Of a stretch of 64,000 nucleotides of DNA, positions 1-15,000 are shown in pieces (position 1 is the stretch's first letter; the number at the start of each line of letters is the position of its first letter). The notes beneath the pieces are model-generated. The model did not search any database and was not told the origin of the DNA. It was given only the letters and a program-made list of their open reading frames with translations. This DNA comes from Loxodes magnus (taxonomy: Eukaryota > Ciliophora > Karyorelictea > Loxodida > Loxodidae): assembly GCA_946699065.1 (NCBI GenBank), contig CAMPDV010000006.1:1976811-2040810 (forward strand). Reading direction: 5' to 3'. The position numbers and the translations under genes were made by a program.

Positions 1-1
1 C

Positions 2-3000
2 TGTAAGACCATGAGCGGTCGCACACATTATGTATATGCTGTGGCTATATCCAGTGATTCAGAGTTCATCGTATCGGGAAGTGAAGATTATACGGTGAGA
101 CTATGGAACGTCAAGACAGGTACCTGTAAGACCATGAGTGGCCACACTAGTTATGTATATGCTGTGGCTATATCCAGTGATTCAGAGTTCATCGTATCGG
201 GAAGTAATGATTATACGGTGAGACTATGGGACGTCAAGACAGGTACCTGTAAGACCATGAGGTGTCACACAGGTTATGTATATGCTGTGGCTATATCCAG
301 TGATTCAGAGTTCATCGTATCGGGAAGTAATGATTATACGGTGAGACTATGGGACGTCAAGACAGGTACCTGTAAGACCATGAGTGGTCACACACATTAT
401 GTATATGCTTTGGCTATATCCAGTGATTCAGAGTTCATCGTATCGGGAAGTGCAGATTAGACGGTGAGACTATGGGACGTCAAGACAGGTACCTGTAAGA
501 CCATGAGCGGTCGCACACATTATGTATATGCTGTGGCTATATCCAGTGATTCAGAGTTCATCGTATCGGGAAGTGAAGATTATACGGTGAGACTATGGAA
601 CGTCAAGACAGGTACCTGTAAGACCATGAGTGGCCACACTAGTTATGTATATGCTGTGGCTATATCCAGTGATTCAGAGTTCATCGTATCGGGAAGTAAT
701 GATTAGACGGTGAGACTATGGAACGTCAAGACAGGTACCTGTAAGACCATGAGTGGTCACACAAATTAGGTATATGCTGTGGCTATATCCAGTGATTCAG
801 AGTTCATCGTATCGGGAAGTGCAGATTATACGGTGAGACTATGGGACGTCAAGACAGGTACCTGTAAGACCATGAGGTGTCACGCACATTATGTATATGC
901 TGTGGCTATATCCAGTGATTCAGAGTTCATCGTATCGGGAAGTGCAGATACTACGGTGAGACTATGGGACGTCAAGACAGGTACCTGTAAGACCATGAGC
1001 GGTCACACACATTATGTATATGCTGTGGCTATATCCAGTGATTCAGAGTTCATCGTATCGGGAAGTCATGATAAGACAGTGAGACTATGGGACGTCAAGA
1101 CAGGTACCTGTAAGACCATGAGGTGTCACGCACATTATGTATATGCTGTGGCTATATCCAGTGATTCAGAGTTCATCGTATCGGGAAGTGCAGATTAGAC
1201 GGTGAGACTATGGAACGTCAAGACAGGTACCTGTAAGACCATGAGTGGTCACACAAATTAGGTATATGCTGTGGCTATATCCAGTGATTCAGAGTTCATC
1301 GTATCGGGAAGTGAAGATTATACGGTGAGACTATGGAACGTCAAGACAGGTACCTGTAAGACCATGAGGTGTCACACAGGTTATGTATATGCTGTGGCTA
1401 TATCCAGTGATTCAGAGTTCATCGTATCGGGAAGTAATGATTATACGGTGAGACTATGGGACGTCAAGACAGGTACCTGTAAGACCATGAGTGGTCACAC
1501 ACATTATGTATATGCTTTGGCTATATCCAGTGATTCAGAGTTCATCGTATCGGGAAGTGCAGATTAGACGGTGAGACTATGGGACGTCAAGACAGGTACC
1601 TGTAAGACCATGAGCGGTCGCACACATTATGTATATGCTGTGGCTATATCCAGTGATTCAGAGTTCATCGTATCGGGAAGTGAAGATTATACGGTGAGAC
1701 TATGGAACGTCAAGACAGGTACCTGTAAGACCATGAGTGGCCACACTAGTTATGTATATGCTGTGGCTATATCCAGTGATTCAGAGTTCATCGTATCGGG
1801 AAGTAATGATTAGACGGTGAGACTATGGAACGTCAAGACAGGTACCTGTAAGACCATGAGTGGTCACACAAATTAGGTATATGCTGTGGCTATATCCAGT
1901 GATTCAGAGTTCATCGTATCGGGAAGTGCAGATTATACGGTGAGACTATGGGACGTCAAGACAGGTACCTGTAAGACCATGAGGTGTCACGCACATTATG
2001 TATATGCTGTGGCTATATCCAGTGATTCAGAGTTCATCGTATCGGGAAGTGCAGATACTACGGTGAGACTATGGGACGTCAAGACAGGTACCTGTAAGAC
2101 CATGAGGTGTCACACAGGTTATGTATATGCTGTGGCTATATCCAGTGATTCAGAGTTCATCGTATCGGGAAGTCATGATAATACGGTGAGACTATGGAAC
2201 GTCAAGACAGGTACCTGTAAGACCATGAGGTGTCACGCACATTATGTATATGCTGTGGCTATATCCAGTGATTCAGAGTTCATCGTATCGGGAAGTGCAG
2301 ATTAGACGGTGAGACTATGGAACGTCAAGACAGGTACCTGTAAGACCATGAGGTGTCACACTAGTTATGTATGATCTGTGGCTATATCCAGTGATTCAGA
2401 GTTCATCGTATCGGGAAGTGAAGATTATACGGTGAGACTATGGAACGTCAAGACAGGTACCTGTAAGACCATGAGTGGTCACACAAATTAGGTATGATCT
2501 GTGGCTATATCCAGTGATTCAGAGTTCATCGTATCGGGAAGTGCAGATTATACGGTGAGACTATGGGACGTCAAGACAGGTACCTGTAAGACCATGAGTG
2601 GTCACACACATTATGTATATGCTGTGGCTATATCCAGTGATTCAGAGTTCATCGTATCGGGAAGTAATGATTATACGGTGAGACTATGGAACGTCAAGAC
2701 AGGTACCTGTAAGACCATGAGGTGTCACACTAGTTATGTATGATCTGTGGCTATATCCAGTGATTCAGAGTTCATCGTATCGGGAAGTGCAGATTCTACG
2801 GTGAGACTATGGGACGTCAAGACAGGTACCTGTAAGACCATGAGTGGTCACACTAGTTGTATATATGATGTGGCTATATCCAGTGATTCAGAGTTCATCG
2901 TATCGGGAAGTGCAGATTCTACGGTGAGACTATGGGACGTCAAGACAGGTACCTGTAAGACCATGAGGTGTCACACAGGTTATGTATATGATGTGGCTAT

Positions 3001-6000
3001 ATCCAGTGATTCAGAGTTCATCGTATCGGGAAGTCATGATTATACGGTGAGACTATGGGACGTCAAGACAGGTACCTGTAAGACCATGAGGTGTCACACA
3101 GGTTATGTATATGATGTGGCTATATCCAGTGATTCAGAGTTCATCGTATCGGGAAGTAATGATTAGACGGTGAGACTATGGAACGTCAAGACAGGTACCT
3201 GTAAGACCATGAGTGGTCACACAAATTAGGTATGATCTGTGGCTATATCCAGTGATTCAGAGTTCATCGTATCGGGAAGTGCAGATTAGACGGTGAGACT
3301 ATGGGACGTCAAGACAGGTACCTGTAAGACCATGAGGTGTCACACAGGTTATGTATATGATGTGGCTATATCCAGTGATTCAGAGTTCATCGTATCGGGA
3401 AGTGCAGATTATACGGTGAGACTATGGGACGTCAAGACAGGTACCTGTAAGACCATGAGGTGTCACACAGGTTATGTATATGCTGTGGCTATATCCAGTG
3501 ATTCAGAGTTCATCGTATCGGGAAGTGCAGATACTACGGTGAGACTATGGGACGTCAAGACAGGTACCTGTAAGACCATGAGCGGTCGCACACATTATGT
3601 ATATGCTGTGGCTATATCCAGTGATTCAGAGTTCATCGTATCGGGAAGTGAAGATTATACGGTGAGACTATGGAACGTCAAGACAGGTACCTGTAAGACC
3701 ATGAGTGGCCACACTAGTTATGTATATGCTGTGGCTATATCCAGTGATTCAGAGTTCATCGTATCGGGAAGTAATGATTAGACGGTGAGACTATGGAACG
3801 TCAAGACAGGTACCTGTAAGACCATGAGTGGTCACACAAATTAGGTATATGCTGTGGCTATATCCAGTGATTCAGAGTTCATCGTATCGGGAAGTGCAGA
3901 TTATACGGTGAGACTATGGGACGTCAAGACAGGTACCTGTAAGACCATGAGGTGTCACACAGGTTATGTATATGATGTGGCTATATCCAGTGATTCAGAG
4001 TTCATCGTATCGGGAAGTGCAGATACTACGGTGAGACTATGGAACGTCAAGACAGGTACCTGTAAGACCATGAGGTGTCACACACATTATGTATATGATG
4101 TGGCTATATCCAGTGATTCAGAGTTCATCGTATCGGGAAGTGCAGATTAGACGGTGAGACTATGGGACGTCAAGACAGGTACCTGTAAGACCATGAGTGG
4201 TCACACAAATTAGGTATGATCTGTGGCTATATCCAGTGATTCAGAGTTCATCGTATCGGGAAGTGCAGATTATACGGTGAGACTATGGGACGTCAAGACA
4301 GGTACCTGTAAGACCATGAGTGGTCACACACATTATGTATATGCTGTGGCTATATCCAGTGATTCAGAGTTCATCGTATCGGGAAGTAATGATTAGACGG
4401 TGAGACTATGGAACGTCAAGACAGGTACCTGTAAGACCATGAGTGGTCACACAAATTAGGTATGATCTGTGGCTATATCCAGTGATTCAGAGTTCATCGT
4501 ATCGGGAAGTGCAGATACTACGGTGAGACTATGGAACGTCAAGACAGGTACCTGTAAGACCATGAGGTGTCACACACATTATGTATATGCTGTGGCTATA
4601 TCCAGTGATTCAGAGTTCATCGTATCGGGAAGTGCAGATTAGACGGTGAGACTATGGGACGTCAAGACAGGTACCTGTAAGACCATGAGGTGTCACACAG
4701 GTTATGTATATGATGTGGCTATATCCAGTGATTCAGAGTTCATCGTATCGGGAAGTGCAGATTATACGGTGAGACTATGGGACGTCAAGACAGGTACCTG
4801 TAAGACCATGAGTGGTCACACTAGTTATGTATGATCTGTGGCTATATCCAGTGATTCAGAGTTCATCGTATCGGGAAGTGCAGATACTACGGTGAGACTA
4901 TGGAACGTCAAGACAGGTACCTGTAAGACCATGAGGTGTCACACACATTATGTATATGATGTGGCTATATCCAGTGATTCAGAGTTCATCGTATCGGGAA
5001 GTAATGATTATACGGTGAGACTATGGGACGTCAAGACAGGTACCTGTAAGACCATGAGTGGCCACACTAGTTATGTATATGCTGTGGCTATATCCAGTGA
5101 TTCAGAGTTCATCGTATCGGGAAGTGCAGATTAGACGGTGAGACTATGGGACGTCAAGACAGGTACCTGTAAGACCATGAGTGGCCACACTAGTTATGTA
5201 TATGCTGTGGCTATATCCAGTGATTCAGAGTTCATCGTATCGGGAAGTAATGATTATACGGTGAGACTATGGAACGTCAAGACAGGTACCTGTAAGACCA
5301 TGAGTGGTCACACACATTATGTATATGCTGTGGCTATATCCAGTGATTCAGAGTTCATCGTATCGGGAAGTAATGATTATACGGTGAGACTATGGAACGT
5401 CAAGACAGGTACCTGTAAGACCATGAGGTGTCACACACATTATGTATATGCTGTGGCTATATCCAGTGATTCAGAGTTCATCGTATCGGGAAGTAATGAT
5501 TAGACGGTGAGACTATGGGACGTCAAGACAGGTACCTGTAAGACCATGAGTGGTCACACACATTATGTATATGCTGTGGCTATATCCAGTGATTCAGAGT
5601 TCATCGTATCGGGAAGTGCAGATTAGACGGTGAGACTATGGGACGTCAAGACAGGTACCTGTAAGACCATGAGGTGTCACACAGGTTATGTATATGATGT
5701 GGCTATATCCAGTGATTCAGAGTTCATCGTATCGGGAAGTGCAGATTATACGGTGAGACTATGGGACGTCAAGACAGGTACCTGTAAGACCATGAGTGGT
5801 CACACTAGTTATGTATGATCTGTGGCTATATCCAGTGATTCAGAGTTCATCGTATCGGGAAGTGCAGATACTACGGTGAGACTATGGAACGTCAAGACAG
5901 GTACCTGTAAGACCATGAGGTGTCACACACATTATGTATATGATGTGGCTATATCCAGTGATTCAGAGTTCATCGTATCGGGAAGTAATGATTATACGGT

Positions 6001-9000
6001 GAGACTATGGGACGTCAAGACAGGTACCTGTAAGACCATGAGTGGCCACACTAGTTATGTATATGCTGTGGCTATATCCAGTGATTCAGAGTTCATCGTA
6101 TCGGGAAGTGCAGATTAGACGGTGAGACTATGGGACGTCAAGACAGGTACCTGTAAGACCATGAGTGGCCACACTAGTTATGTATATGCTGTGGCTATAT
6201 CCAGTGATTCAGAGTTCATCGTATCGGGAAGTAATGATTATACGGTGAGACTATGGAACGTCAAGACAGGTACCTGTAAGACCATGAGTGGTCACACACA
6301 TTATGTATATGATGTGGCTATATCCAGTGATTCAGAGTTCATCGTATCGGGAAGTGCAGATACTACGGTGAGACTATGGGACGTCAAGACAGGTACCTGT
6401 AAGACCATGAGGTGTCACACAGGTTATGTATATGCTGTGGCTATATCCAGTGATTCAGAGTTCATCGTATCGGGAAGTAATGATTAGACGGTGAGACTAT
6501 GGGACGTCAAGACAGGTACCTGTAAGACCATGAGTGGTCACACACATTATGTATATGCTGTGGCTATATCCAGTGATTCAGAGTTCATCGTATCGGGAAG
6601 TAATGATTAGACGGTGAGACTATGGGACGTCAAGACAGGTACCTGTAAGATCATGAGTGGTCACACTAGTTGTGTATCATCTGTGGCTTTATCCAGTGAT
6701 TCAGAGTTCATCGTATCGGGAAGTAATGATTATACGGTGAGACTATGGGACGTCAAGACAGGTACCTGTAAGACCATGAGGTGTCACACTAGTTATGTAT
6801 CATCTGTGGCTTTATCCAGTGATTCAGAGTTCATCGTATCGGGAAGTGCAGATTAGACGGTGAGACTATGGGACGTCAAGACAGGTACCTGTAAGACCAT
6901 GAGGTGTCACACACATTATGTATATGATGTGGCTATATCCAGTGATTCAGAGTTCATCGTATCGGGAAGTAATGATTATACGGTGAGACTATGGAACGTC
7001 AAGACAGGTACCTGTAAGACCATGAGTGGTCACACACATTATGTATATGCTGTGGCTATATCCAGTGATTCAGAGTTCATCGTATCGGGAAGTAATGATT
7101 AGACGGTGAGACTATGGGACGTCAAGACAGGTACCTGTAAGACCATGAGGTGTCACACACATTATGTATATGCTGTGGCTATATCCAGTGATTCAGAGTT
7201 CATCGTATCGGGAAGTAATGATTAGACGGTGAGACTATGCGACGTCAAGACAGGTACCTGTAAGACCATGAGTGGTCACACAGGTTATGTATATGCTGTG
7301 GCTATATCCAGTAATTCAGAGTTCATCGTATCGGGAAGTAATGATTATACGGTGAGACTATGGAACGTCAAGACAGGTACCTGTAAGACCATGAGTGGTC
7401 ACACACATTATGTATATGCTGTGGCTATATCCAGTGATTCAGAGTTCATCGTATCGGGAAGTAATGATTATACGGTGAGACTATGGAACGTCAAGACAGG
7501 TACCTGTAAGACCATGAGGTGTCACACACATTATGTATATGCTGTGGCTATATCCAGTGATTCAGAGTTCATCGTATCGGGAAGTGCAGATTATACGGTG
7601 AGACTATGGGACGTCAAGACAGGTACCTGTAAGACCATGAGTGGTCACACACATTATGTATATGCTGTGGCTATATCCAGTGATTCAGAGTTCATCGTAT
7701 CGGGAAGTGCAGATTATACGGTGAGACTATGGGACGTCAAGACAGGTACCTGTAAGACCATGAGGTGTCACACAGGTTATGTATATGATAAAGCTATATC
7801 CAGTGATTCAGAGTTCATCGTATCGGGAAGTAATGATTATACGGTGAGACTATGGGACGTCAAGACAGGTACCTGTAAGACCATGAGTGGTCACACTAGT
7901 TATGTATCTGCTGTGGCTATATCCAGTGATTCAGAGTTCATCGTATCGGGAAGTAATGATTAGACGGTGAGACTATGGGACGTCAAGACAGGTACCTGTA
8001 AGACCATGAGGTGTCACACAGGTTATGTATATGCTTTGGCTATATCCAGTGATTCAGAGTTCATCGTATCGGGAAGTGCAGATACTACGGTGAGACTATG
8101 GAACGTCAAGACAGGTACCTGTAAGACCATGAGTGGCCACACTAGTTATGTATATGCTTTGGCTATATCCAGTGATTCAGAGTTCATCGTATCGGGAAGT
8201 GCAGATACTACGGTGAGACTATGGAACGTCAAGACAGGTACCTGTAAGACCATGAGTGGCCACACTAGTTATGTATATGCTGTGGCTTTATCCAGTGATT
8301 CAGAGTTCATCGTATCGGGAAGTGCAGATTATACGGTGAGACTATGGGACGTCAAGACAGGTACCTGTAAGACCATGAGTGGTCACACTGATTATGTATA
8401 TGCTGTGGCTATATCCAGTGATTCAGAGTTCATCGTATCGGGAAGTGCAGATTATACGGTGAGATTATGGAACGTCAAGACAGGTACCTGTAAGACCATG
8501 AGTGGCCACACTAGTTATGTATGATCTGTGGCTATATCCAGTGATTCAGAGTTCATCGTATCGGGAAGTGCAGATTATACGGTGAGACTATGCGACGTCA
8601 AGACAGGTACCTGTAAGACCATGAGTGGTCACACAGGTTATGTATATGCTGTGGCTATATCCAGTAATTCAGAGTTCATCGTATCGGGAAGTAATGATTA
8701 TACGGTGAGACTATGGAACGTCAAGACAGGTACCTGTAAGACCATGAGTGGTCACACACATTATGTATATGCTGTGGCTATATCCAGTGATTCAGAGTTC
8801 ATCGTATCGGGAAGTAATGATTATACGGTGAGACTATGGAACGTCAAGACAGGTACCTGTAAGACCATGAGGTGTCACACACATTATGTATATGCTGTGG
8901 CTATATCCAGTGATTCAGAGTTCATCGTATCGGGAAGTAATGATTATACGGTGAGACTATGGAACGTCAAGACAGGTACCTGTAAGACCATGAGTGGTCA

Positions 9001-12000
9001 CACACATTATGTATATGCTGTGGCTATATCCAGTGATTCAGAGTTCATCGTATCGGGAAGTAATGATTATACGTTGAGACTATGGGACGTCAAGACAGGT
9101 ACCTGTAAGACCATGAGTGGTCACACTGATTATGTATATGCTGTGGCTATATCCAGTGATTCAGAGTTCATCGTATCGGGAAGTGCAGATTATACGGTGA
9201 GACTATGGGACGTCAAGACAGGTACCTGTAAGACCATGAGTGGCCACACTAGTTATGTATGATCTGTGGCTATATCCAGTGATTCAGAGTTCATCGTATC
9301 GGGAAGTGCAGATTATACGGTGAGACTATGCGACGTCAAGACAGGTACCTGTAAGACCATGAGGTGTCACACAGGTTATGTATATGCTGTGGCTATATCC
9401 AGTGATTCAGAGTTCATCGTATCGGGAAGTAATGATTAGACGGTGAGACTATGGAACGTCAAGACAGGTACCTGTAAGACCATGAGGTGTCACACAGGTT
9501 ATGTATATGCTGTGGCTATATCCAGTGATTCAGAGTTCATCGTATCGGGAAGTAATGATTATACGGTGAGACTATGGAACGTCAAGACAGGTACCTGTAA
9601 GACCATGAGGTGTCACACAGGTTATGTATATGATGTGGCTATATCCAGTGATTCAGAGTTCATCGTATCGGGAAGTCATGATTATACGGTGAGACTATGG
9701 GACGTCAAGACAGGTACCTGTAAGACCATGAGGTGTCACACAGGTTATGTATATGATGTGGCTATATCCAGTGATTCAGAGTTCATCGTATCGGGAAGTA
9801 ATGATTAGACGGTGAGACTATGGAACGTCAAGACAGGTACCTGTAAGACCATGAGTGGTCACACAAATTAGGTATGATCTGTGGCTATATCCAGTGATTC
9901 AGAGTTCATCGTATCGGGAAGTGCAGATTAGACGGTGAGACTATGGGACGTCAAGACAGGTACCTGTAAGACCATGAGTGGCCACACTAGTTATGTATAT
10001 GCTGTGGCTTTATCCAGTGATTCAGAGTTCATCGTATCGGGAAGTGCAGATTAGACGGTGAGACTATGGGACGTCAAGACAGGTACCTGTAAGACCATGA
10101 GGTGTCACACAGGTTATGTATATGCTTTGGCTATATCCAGTGATTCAGAGTTCATCGTATCGGGAAGTGCAGATACTACGGTGAGACTATGGAACGTCAA
10201 GACAGGTACCTGTAAGACCATGAGTGGCCACACTAGTTATGTATATGCTTTGGCTATATCCAGTGATTCAGAGTTCATCGTATCGGGAAGTGCAGATACT
10301 ACGGTGAGACTATGGAACGTCAAGACAGGTACCTGTAAGACCATGAGTGGCCACACTAGTTATGTATATGCTGTGGCTTTATCCAGTGATTCAGAGTTCA
10401 TCGTATCGGGAAGTGCAGATTATACGGTGAGACTATGGGACGTCAAGACAGGTACCTGTAAGACCATGAGTGGTCACACTGATTATGTATATGCTGTGGC
10501 TATATCCAGTGATTCAGAGTTCATCGTATCGGGAAGTGCAGATTATACGGTGAGATTATGGAACGTCAAGACAGGTACCTGTAAGACCATGAGTGGCCAC
10601 ACTAGTTATGTATGATCTGTGGCTATATCCAGTGATTCAGAGTTCATCGTATCGGGAAGTGCAGATTATACGGTGAGACTATGGGACGTCAAGACAGGTA
10701 CCTGTAAGACCATGAGTGGTCACACACATTATGTATATGATAAAGCTATATCCAGTGATTCAGAGTTCATCGTATCGGGAAGTAATGATTATACGGTGAG
10801 ACTATGGGACGTCAAGACAGGTACCTGTAAGACCATGAGTGGCCACACTAGTTATGTATATGCTGTGGCTATATCCAGTGATTCAGAGTTCATCGTATCG
10901 GGAAGTGCAGATTAGACGGTGAGACTATGGGACGTCAAGACAGGTACCTGTAAGACCATGAGTGGCCACACTAGTTATGTATATGCTGTGGCTATATCCA
11001 GTGATTCAGAGTTCATCGTATCGGGAAGTAATGATTATACGGTGAGACTATGGAACGTCAAGACAGGTACCTGTAAGACCATGAGTGGTCACACACATTA
11101 TGTATATGATGTGGCTATATCCAGTGATTCAGAGTTCATCGTATCGGGAAGTGCAGATACTACGGTGAGACTATGGGACGTCAAGACAGGTACCTGTAAG
11201 ACCATGAGGTGTCACACAGGTTATGTATATGCTGTGGCTATATCCAGTGATTCAGAGTTCATCGTATCGGGAAGTAATGATTATACGGTGAGACTATGGA
11301 ACGTCAAGACAGGTACCTGTAAGACCATGAGTGGCCACACTAGTTATGTATATGCTGTGGCTTTATCCAGTGATTCAGAGTTCATCGTATCGGGAAGTGC
11401 AGATTATACGGTGAGACTATGGGACGTCAAGACAGGTACCTGTAAGACCATGAGTGGTCACACTGATTATGTATATGCTGTGGCTATATCCAGTGATTCA
11501 GAGTTCATCGTATCGGGAAGTGCAGATTATACGGTGAGATTATGGAACGTCAAGACAGGTACCTGTAAGACCATGAGTGGCCACACTAGTTATGTATGAT
11601 CTGTGGCTATATCCAGTGATTCAGAGTTCATCGTATCGGGAAGTGCAGATTATACGGTGAGACTATGGGACGTCAAGACAGGTACCTGTAAGACCATGAG
11701 TGGTCACACACATTATGTATATGATAAAGCTATATCCAGTGATTCAGAGTTCATCGTATCGGGAAGTAATGATTATACGGTGAGACTATGGGACGTCAAG
11801 ACAGGTACCTGTAAGACCATGAGTGGCCACACTAGTTATGTATATGCTGTGGCTATATCCAGTGATTCAGAGTTCATCGTATCGGGAAGTGCAGATTAGA
11901 CGGTGAGACTATGGGACGTCAAGACAGGTACCTGTAAGACCATGAGTGGCCACACTAGTTATGTATATGCTGTGGCTATATCCAGTGATTCAGAGTTCAT

Positions 12001-15000
12001 CGTATCGGGAAGTAATGATTATACGGTGAGACTATGGAACGTCAAGACAGGTACCTGTAAGACCATGAGTGGTCACACACATTATGTATATGATGTGGCT
12101 ATATCCAGTGATTCAGAGTTCATCGTATCGGGAAGTGCAGATACTACGGTGAGACTATGGGACGTCAAGACAGGTACCTGTAAGACCATGAGGTGTCACA
12201 CAGGTTATGTATATGCTGTGGCTATATCCAGTGATTCAGAGTTCATCGTATCGGGAAGTAATGATTATACGGTGAGACTATGGAACGTCAAGACAGGTAC
12301 CTGTAAGACCATGAGTGGTCACACACATTATGTATATGCTGTGGCTATATCCAGTGATTCAGAGTTCATCGTATCGGGAAGTAATGATTATACGGTGAGA
12401 CTATGGGACGTCAAGACAGGTACCTGTAAGATCATGAGTGGTCACACTAGTTGTGTATCATCTGTGGCTTTATCCAGTGATTCAGAGTTCATCGTATCGG
12501 GAAGTAATGATTATACGGTGAGACTATGGGACGTCAAGACAGGTACCTGTAAGACCATGAGGTGTCACACTAGTTATGTATCATCTGTGGCTTTATCCAG
12601 TGATTCAGAGTTCATCGTATCGGGAAGTGCAGATTAGACGGTGAGACTATGGGACGTCAAGACAGGTACCTGTAAGACCATGAGGTGTCACACACATTAT
12701 GTATATGATGTGGCTATATCCAGTGATTCAGAGTTCATCGTATCGGGAAGTAATGATTATACGGTGAGACTATGGAACGTCAAGACAGGTACCTGTAAGA
12801 CCATGAGTGGTCACACACATTATGTATATGCTGTGGCTATATCCAGTGATTCAGAGTTCATCGTATCGGGAAGTAATGATTAGACGGTGAGACTATGGAA
12901 CGTCAAGACAGGTACCTGTAAGACCATGAGGTGTCACACACATTATGTATATGCTGTGGCTATATCCAGTGATTCAGAGTTCATCGTATCGGGAAGTAAT
13001 GATTAGACGGTGAGACTATGGGATGTCAAGACAGGTACCTGTAAGACCATGAGTGGTCACACAGGTTATGTATATGCTGTGGCTATATCCAGTAATTCAG
13101 AGTTCATCGTATCGGGAAGTAATGATTATACGGTGAGACTATGGAACGTCAAGACAGGTACCTGTAAGACCATGAGTGGTCACACACATTATGTATATGC
13201 TGTGGCTATATCCAGTGATTCAGAGTTCATCGTATCGGGAAGTAATGATTATACGGTGAGACTATGGAACGTCAAGACAGGTACCTGTAAGACCATGAGG
13301 TGTCACACACATTATGTATATGCTGTGGCTATATCCAGTGATTCAGAGTTCATCGTATCGGGAAGTAATGATTATACGGTGAGACTATGGAACGTCAAGA
13401 CAGGTACCTGTAAGACCATGAGTGGTCACACACATTATGTATATGCTGTGGCTATATCCAGTGATTCAGAGTTCATCGTATCGGGAAGTAATGATTATAC
13501 GTTGAGACTATGGGACGTCAAGACAGGTACCTGTAAGACCATGAGTGGTCACACACATTATGTATATGATGTGGCTATATCCAGTGATTCAGAGTTCATC
13601 GTATCGGGAAGTAATGATTATACGGTGAGACTATGGAACGTCAAGACAGGTACCTGTAAGACCATGAGTGGTCACACACATTATGTATATGCTGTGGCTA
13701 TATCCAGTGATTCAGAGTTCATCGTATCGGGAAGTAATGATTAGACGGTGAGACTATGGAACGTCAAGACAGGTACCTGTAAGACCATGAGGTGTCACAC
13801 ACATTATGTATATGCTGTGGCTATATCCAGTGATTCAGAGTTCATCGTATCGGGAAGTAATGATTAGACGGTGAGACTATGGGATGTCAAGACAGGTACC
13901 TGTAAGACCATGAGTGGTCACACAGGTTATGTATATGCTGTGGCTATATCCAGTAATTCAGAGTTCATCGTATCGGGAAGTGCAGATTATACGGTGAGAC
14001 TATGGAACGTCAAGACAGGTACCTGTAAGACCATGAGTGGTCACACACATTATGTATATGCTGTGGCTATATCCAGTGATTCAGAGTTCATCGTATCGGG
14101 AAGTAATGATTATACGGTGAGACTATGGAACGTCAAGACAGGTACCTGTAAGACCATGAGTGGCCACACTAGTTATGTATGATCTGTGGCTATATCCAGT
14201 GATTCAGAGTTCATCGTATCGGGAAGTGCAGATTATACGGTGAGACTATGGGACGTCAAGACAGGTACCTGTAAGACCATGAGTGGTCACACACATTATG
14301 TATATGCTGTGGCTATATCCAGTGATTCAGAGTTCATCGTATCGGGAAGTAATGATTATACGGTGAGACTATGGGACGTCAAGACAGGTACCTGTAAGAC
14401 CATGAGTGGCCACACTAGTTATGTATATGCTGTGGCTATATCCAGTGATTCAGAGTTCATCGTATCGGGAAGTGCAGATTAGACGGTGAGACTATGGGAC
14501 GTCAAGACAGGTACCTGTAAGACCATGAGTGGCCACACTAGTTATGTATATGCTGTGGCTATATCCAGTGATTCAGAGTTCATCGTATCGGGAAGTAATG
14601 ATTATACGGTGAGACTATGGAACGTCAAGACAGGTACCTGTAAGACCATGAGTGGTCACACACATTATGTATATGCTGTGGCTATATCCAGTGATTCAGA
14701 GTTCATCGTATCGGGAAGTAATGATTATACGGTGAGACTATGGGACGTCAAGACAGGTACCTGTAAGACCATGAGTGGTCACACACATTATGTATATGCT
14801 GTGGCTATATCCAGTGATTCAGAGTTCATCGTATCGGGAAGTCATGATAAGACAGTGAGACTATGGGACGTCAAGACAGGTACCTGTAAGACCATGAGTG
14901 GTCACACTAGTTATGTATATGCTGTGGCTTTATCCAGTGATTCAGAGTTCATCGTATCGGGAAGTAATGATTATACGGTGAGACTATGGGACGTCAAGAC

